DNA from: Pempheris klunzingeri
Lineage: Eukaryota > Chordata > Actinopteri > Acropomatiformes > Pempheridae
Reading direction: 5' to 3'
DNA length: 64,000 bases
NCBI RefSeq assembly: GCF_042242105.1
Contig: NC_092027.1
Location: forward strand, 3,547,506-3,611,505
Positions 60,722 to 64,000 of this stretch are shown here, piece by piece; position 1 is the first letter of the stretch, and the number at the start of each line of letters is the position of its first letter. The notes beneath the pieces were generated by a model. It worked only from the letters and a program-made list of their open reading frames with translations, was not told where the DNA came from and did not search any database. The position numbers and the translations under genes were made by a program.

Positions 60722-60727
60722 TTTATT
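60722..60727 (-). other. Probable poly(A) signal of gene 6
   Basis: Same AATAAA context as at gene 5, also about 2.2 kb downstream of the stop codon. Confidence 0.5.
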
Positions 60728-62887
60728 GAAAAGCACAAATTACAGTAAAAGGAATTAAATAATAGTAATAATTTTGAATTCAAGTGATTTTAAGCATCGC
60801 TGTTCACTTTCTAAGAGAAAAGAAAATGTCCCTTGTCCCTAAAGAGTAGCAGGAAAGTGCATTACATAAAAAAAATGAAGGGACGGACACCTTTTGAATG
60901 GGCATAAATAGGCATATAGACACTGTCTTTACACTTCAAGCCATTCAAACATGAACTGAATATATGTTCCTTTAATTTTTTATGAGTAACATAGTTTCAA
61001 AAACATTTCAATCAGTGTGCTGAACATTTAAAAACTGACAACCCTTTCAGAATCTAACCAAAAATGAAGATATAATCATGTTTCAAAACAAGCAAACTAT
61101 TTACACATCTGGAAAATAAATTGTGTGTGTGAATTTGGGAGGGCAACACTGATACAACCTGTCACTGTTGGAGAAGCAATACATTGTCATGATGTAGTAC
61201 ATTTTTTGGAAATTCCATTAAGATACTATTTCCTGTTTCCAGTGCACTGGGTGAGATTTGTACTGTTCATCACCAGGAGCGACACAGACAACCATTTACA
61301 TCCCACCTACAGGCAGATTAGGCAGATTTATGTGGTATATTATTAGATGTTGCCAATTGATTTCCAGTATTTAGCTTCAGTGATTTAATACAAAGAACCA
61401 AAGAATGGCTTTCTCAGTATAAATACTAGAGATAAATATCTACACTGTTGTCCATAAAGTTGGAATAAAATGTTTTTTACCTCTTCTCGTGTAATGATTG
61501 TGACAATGTGATTTATTCTATAAGATATAAGATATACACTATAAATTAAGTGTATATCTTCTCAACTTTATTGATCAAACTCTTCCAAACATATCACAGT
61601 GAAACTTAAACCATGATGAACCTTTGCAAACTGTGTATTCAGGCTTTAACAACATTGGGGGCAACAGTGTATTTGTTTGAGGTACATATCATCATGTTGC
61701 CAGATCCTGGGAGTATATATATGTATGAAAATGGGAATGCGTGTGTGTGAATACATGTACATTTTTTGTACATTTGTATTACCAACATTGTTTATATATC
61801 CAACTGTTGATAAAAAATATAAATGATGCTCATTTGGTTTACAAACATTTAAGCAAACATTTTATCAGAGCAAATTCCACTTTGTGATTTGGAACCAAAT
61901 GATCAAAATAATTTGATGCCACCATTTATGTCATTTTTCAACTTTGTTTTCTTTGTATTCCAATCAAACATCTAATATAACACTAATTCAGTGTATGATA
62001 GGAATGATGAATAACCAATGAATTCCCAGTGGTGGCACCGCTCGTCTCTTCAGTGCACAACTTATTTACAAACCTAAAAAAAAATCAAAGACAAAAATGC
62101 AGATTCAAAGTTAAAGAATAATTTACACTGTGAATAAATATCAATACCCTGACGGATAAGTGGTATAGACGATGGGTGGATAAATATCAATGATTCAGTC
62201 ATTGAAGTGTCAACTTCCTAGTATAATCAAAAACCTAGTTTTTAATTATACTTAATATTTATACTATTATGCTTCTACTCTACTGATTCCTCTCTCTTAA
62301 TAATCTCACTACAATCTTTATTTACAGAGCGCCAATTCATAAAAGCATTATCTCAAGACGCTTTACATAAAGAGCAGGTCTAGACCAAACTCTTTAATTA
62401 GAGAGAAACCCAACGATTCAAGAATTCAAAATTAAGGATTCAAGAATCCACACATGAGCAGTGTCAGATATCATATTGAGCAACTGTGGCAGGAAGAACT
62501 CCCCTTTAATGGGAAGAAACCTCGAACAGATCCAGGCTCAATGTGGCAGCTTCTGTCAGGATCCGCGTTGGGAGGAGGTTGGACAGACAACACAAACAGC
62601 AACCAACATACCAACAGTGACTATAGCACTAACAACAGGAGTGTGACTAAAAAATCAGCAATATGGTGATGCCTCAGCTCATATAAAACAGATTTAACTT
62701 CGTTGTGGAAAATCAATGAAAGTCAAACATTTTCTTTACAGTGTGTCAGAAGTTTCACAGCCAACAAAGAAACAATCAGATTAAGTTCTTTTGCACATAG
62801 TTGATGGTGTTTGTTCCACAGCGGCTGTGAAGTCTATGTCCCACATGAAGAAACTTACTGTGTGCAGGGTGGTGTTTTTGTCATCAT
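60728..62887 (-). other. Probable 3' UTR of gene 6
   Basis: Counterpart of 47616-49853, with several indels. No coding feature recognised. Confidence 0.4.
62318..62675 (+). repeat. Common teleost interspersed repeat, gene 6 3' flank
   Basis: Second copy of the repeat at 49280-49640, duplicated with the flank. Confidence 0.5.
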
Positions 62888-63901
62888 TTAGGCTCCTGGA
62901 TTCAGCTCCTCCAGGACCTCAGGGTTGATCACAGCTGTAAGATCAGAACCCCGTTATTATTTCACACCCTGCTCTGAAGTGACACTGTGTTTTTGCAAAC
63001 AGACTGCATGTCCGCTCAGTGAAAATAGAATAAAAAGAAGTTTTACTTACGAGATGGAGGGCGTTTGGCTGAAATAAAAGGAAAAGACAAATGTTTTATG
63101 TTGTTACAAGTAGAAATGCCACACTTTGTCACTTTCTTCTCAGTGATGATGTCCTCTTCTATGCACTCAGACTTATAAATCTTTTCTATCATTTGGTTCG
63201 ATCTTACAATAGTTCTTTTCCTGTCATCTCTCCCTGACATCATCATGCTATAGTCATGTTATAATGACTGTGGCTCTGAGACCTTATTATTGTTTGGATT
63301 GAAGTCTAAATTCAGAGCACTGAAAAAATGGAGACACGGTTGCAGTTTTGGTTTCTCACCGTTCTTCTTTTTATAGATGAAGAATCCAGCCAAAGCAATG
63401 ACGACAGCCAGAACAGCCACTGCAGCAATGATGATGATGGTCGTGACAAGGGGCTTCTCTGTTGAGCAGAAAACAACAAACCAATCACAGCCTGTACAGA
63501 TGAACAAAATTTCTCACCCAACACACAAAAAACATGACCTGCAGGGCTGTTACAATAAAACAATGGCTGTTTCCCACCTCCATCACTTCTGATTCCTGTC
63601 TTACCTTCGTTGGTCCTGATCACTGCTTTGTCCAGTTTGGTGACGATGTCCTCGACACCAGAGAGCTGAAACACACATTCGTAGCTCCCCCAGTCTTCAG
63701 ATGCTCCTGGTGCTTTCAGGTCAACGCTCGTCTGGAAGGATCCATCGTTGTTGGGGAGGATCTCTCCGAGGGTCACGCCCTCATGATGCTCCTCTCCACC
63801 TTTCCTCCAGAACATCATGGCTGCGTTAGGGTAGAAACCTGTAGCGTGGCAGGTGACTGGAGAGGAGGGAGACTTCTGGAGGAGAGACACTTTGGGACGG
63901 T
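62888..63901 (-). CDS. MHC class I heavy chain, 3' part (gene 6), cut by window edge
   Basis: Exons in view: 63605-63901 (alpha3), 63360-63458 (transmembrane), 63051-63068, 62888-62934 (last). Alpha3 has CHATGFYP and YECVF with the same framework as the other five genes. The transmembrane segment is Ile-rich and ends YKKKN. The last exon encodes PVINPEVLEELNPGA and a stop, one residue different from gene 5, so it shares gene 5's tail type. Leader, alpha1 and alpha2 would lie beyond base 64000, so whether the gene is complete cannot be judged. The intron upstream of alpha3 already differs from the other units close to the exon. Confidence 0.9.
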
Positions 63902-64000
63902 CTGGGGAGTAAAGAGATAGAGAGAGAGTTTTGAGTGTTTTTTAAATTATTATCATTTTAATAATGATATAACTCTTCTGTGTAGAACGACAAGAAGCGA

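Larger units (their letters stand above)
44500..63000. repeat. Second duplicated block: 5' flank plus new 3' flank, present twice (44.5-50.0 and 57.5-63.0 kb)
   Basis: The DNA between gene 4's promoter and gene 5's last exon (about 44.5-50.0 kb) is repeated between gene 5's promoter and gene 6's last exon (about 57.5-63.0 kb), at offsets of about 12.96-13.04 kb. Both copies contain, left to right: promoter and upstream DNA, a decayed class I 3' relic with an LTR-like insertion, a long 3' UTR, and a common teleost interspersed repeat. Small indels and substitutions separate the copies, so this duplication is older than the unit 1-3 one. Confidence 0.85.

Noticed and set aside
1-64000. CRISPR arrays, tRNA or rRNA genes, bacterial operons
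   Set aside because: No regularly spaced direct repeats, no cloverleaf candidates and no rRNA-like stretches were seen; the DNA is vertebrate, with spliced genes.

Overview
The window is teleost nuclear DNA, most likely from a percomorph fish. It is AT-rich, with short introns, long (GT)n and (GA)n microsatellites, hAT DNA transposons and Rex1/L2-type LINE fragments. The only host protein-coding genes I can support are MHC class I heavy-chain genes of the teleost U lineage. There are six, all on the minus strand and head to tail: five complete (gene 1: 915-8021; gene 2: 12543-19145; gene 3: 23667-30228; gene 4: 34758-44471; gene 5: 49854-57463) and the 3' half of a sixth (62888-63901, cut by the window edge). 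I read exons from splice sites, reading phase (all coding introns are phase 1) and domain content. The coding lengths close in frame at 408, 404, 404, 408 and 355 residues.

Layout, reading the plus strand, which runs 3' to 5' for the genes: 1-11635 is unit 1, 11636-22759 unit 2 and 22760-33843 unit 3. These are tandem copies of about 11.1 kb, each with class I 3' flank, gene, promoter and upstream intergenic DNA. 33844-45910 is a more diverged unit 4. From about 45.9 kb the downstream flank changes. Genes 5 and 6 have a different last exon, a different 3' UTR with a clear poly(A) signal, and next to it a decayed class I 3' relic carrying an LTR-like insertion. This 5' flank plus 3' flank arrangement occurs twice (44.5-50.0 kb and 57.5-63.0 kb).

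The genes would all do the same kind of job: membrane heavy chains with alpha1/alpha2 peptide groove, Ig-like alpha3, one transmembrane helix and a short tail, made under an ISRE plus SXY-like promoter. They differ in detail. Genes 1-3 keep all the usual peptide-terminus binding residues (R84 in place of mammalian Y84). Gene 4 has lost two (Y7 to I, Y171 to H). Genes 5 and 6 have a swapped, much shorter tail. In genes 1-3 a 1.1-kb hAT element separates the promoter box cluster from the start codon.

The most striking observation is that gene 2 looks like a hybrid. Its 5' half (exons 1-2 and upstream) matches gene 1 and its 3' half (exons 3-8) matches gene 3, with the same 11,124-bp offset in both directions. 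That is expected from one very recent unequal crossover, or from an assembly duplication. I found no tRNA, rRNA, CRISPR or unrelated host genes. The locus shows unusual gene architecture rather than a new kind of system.
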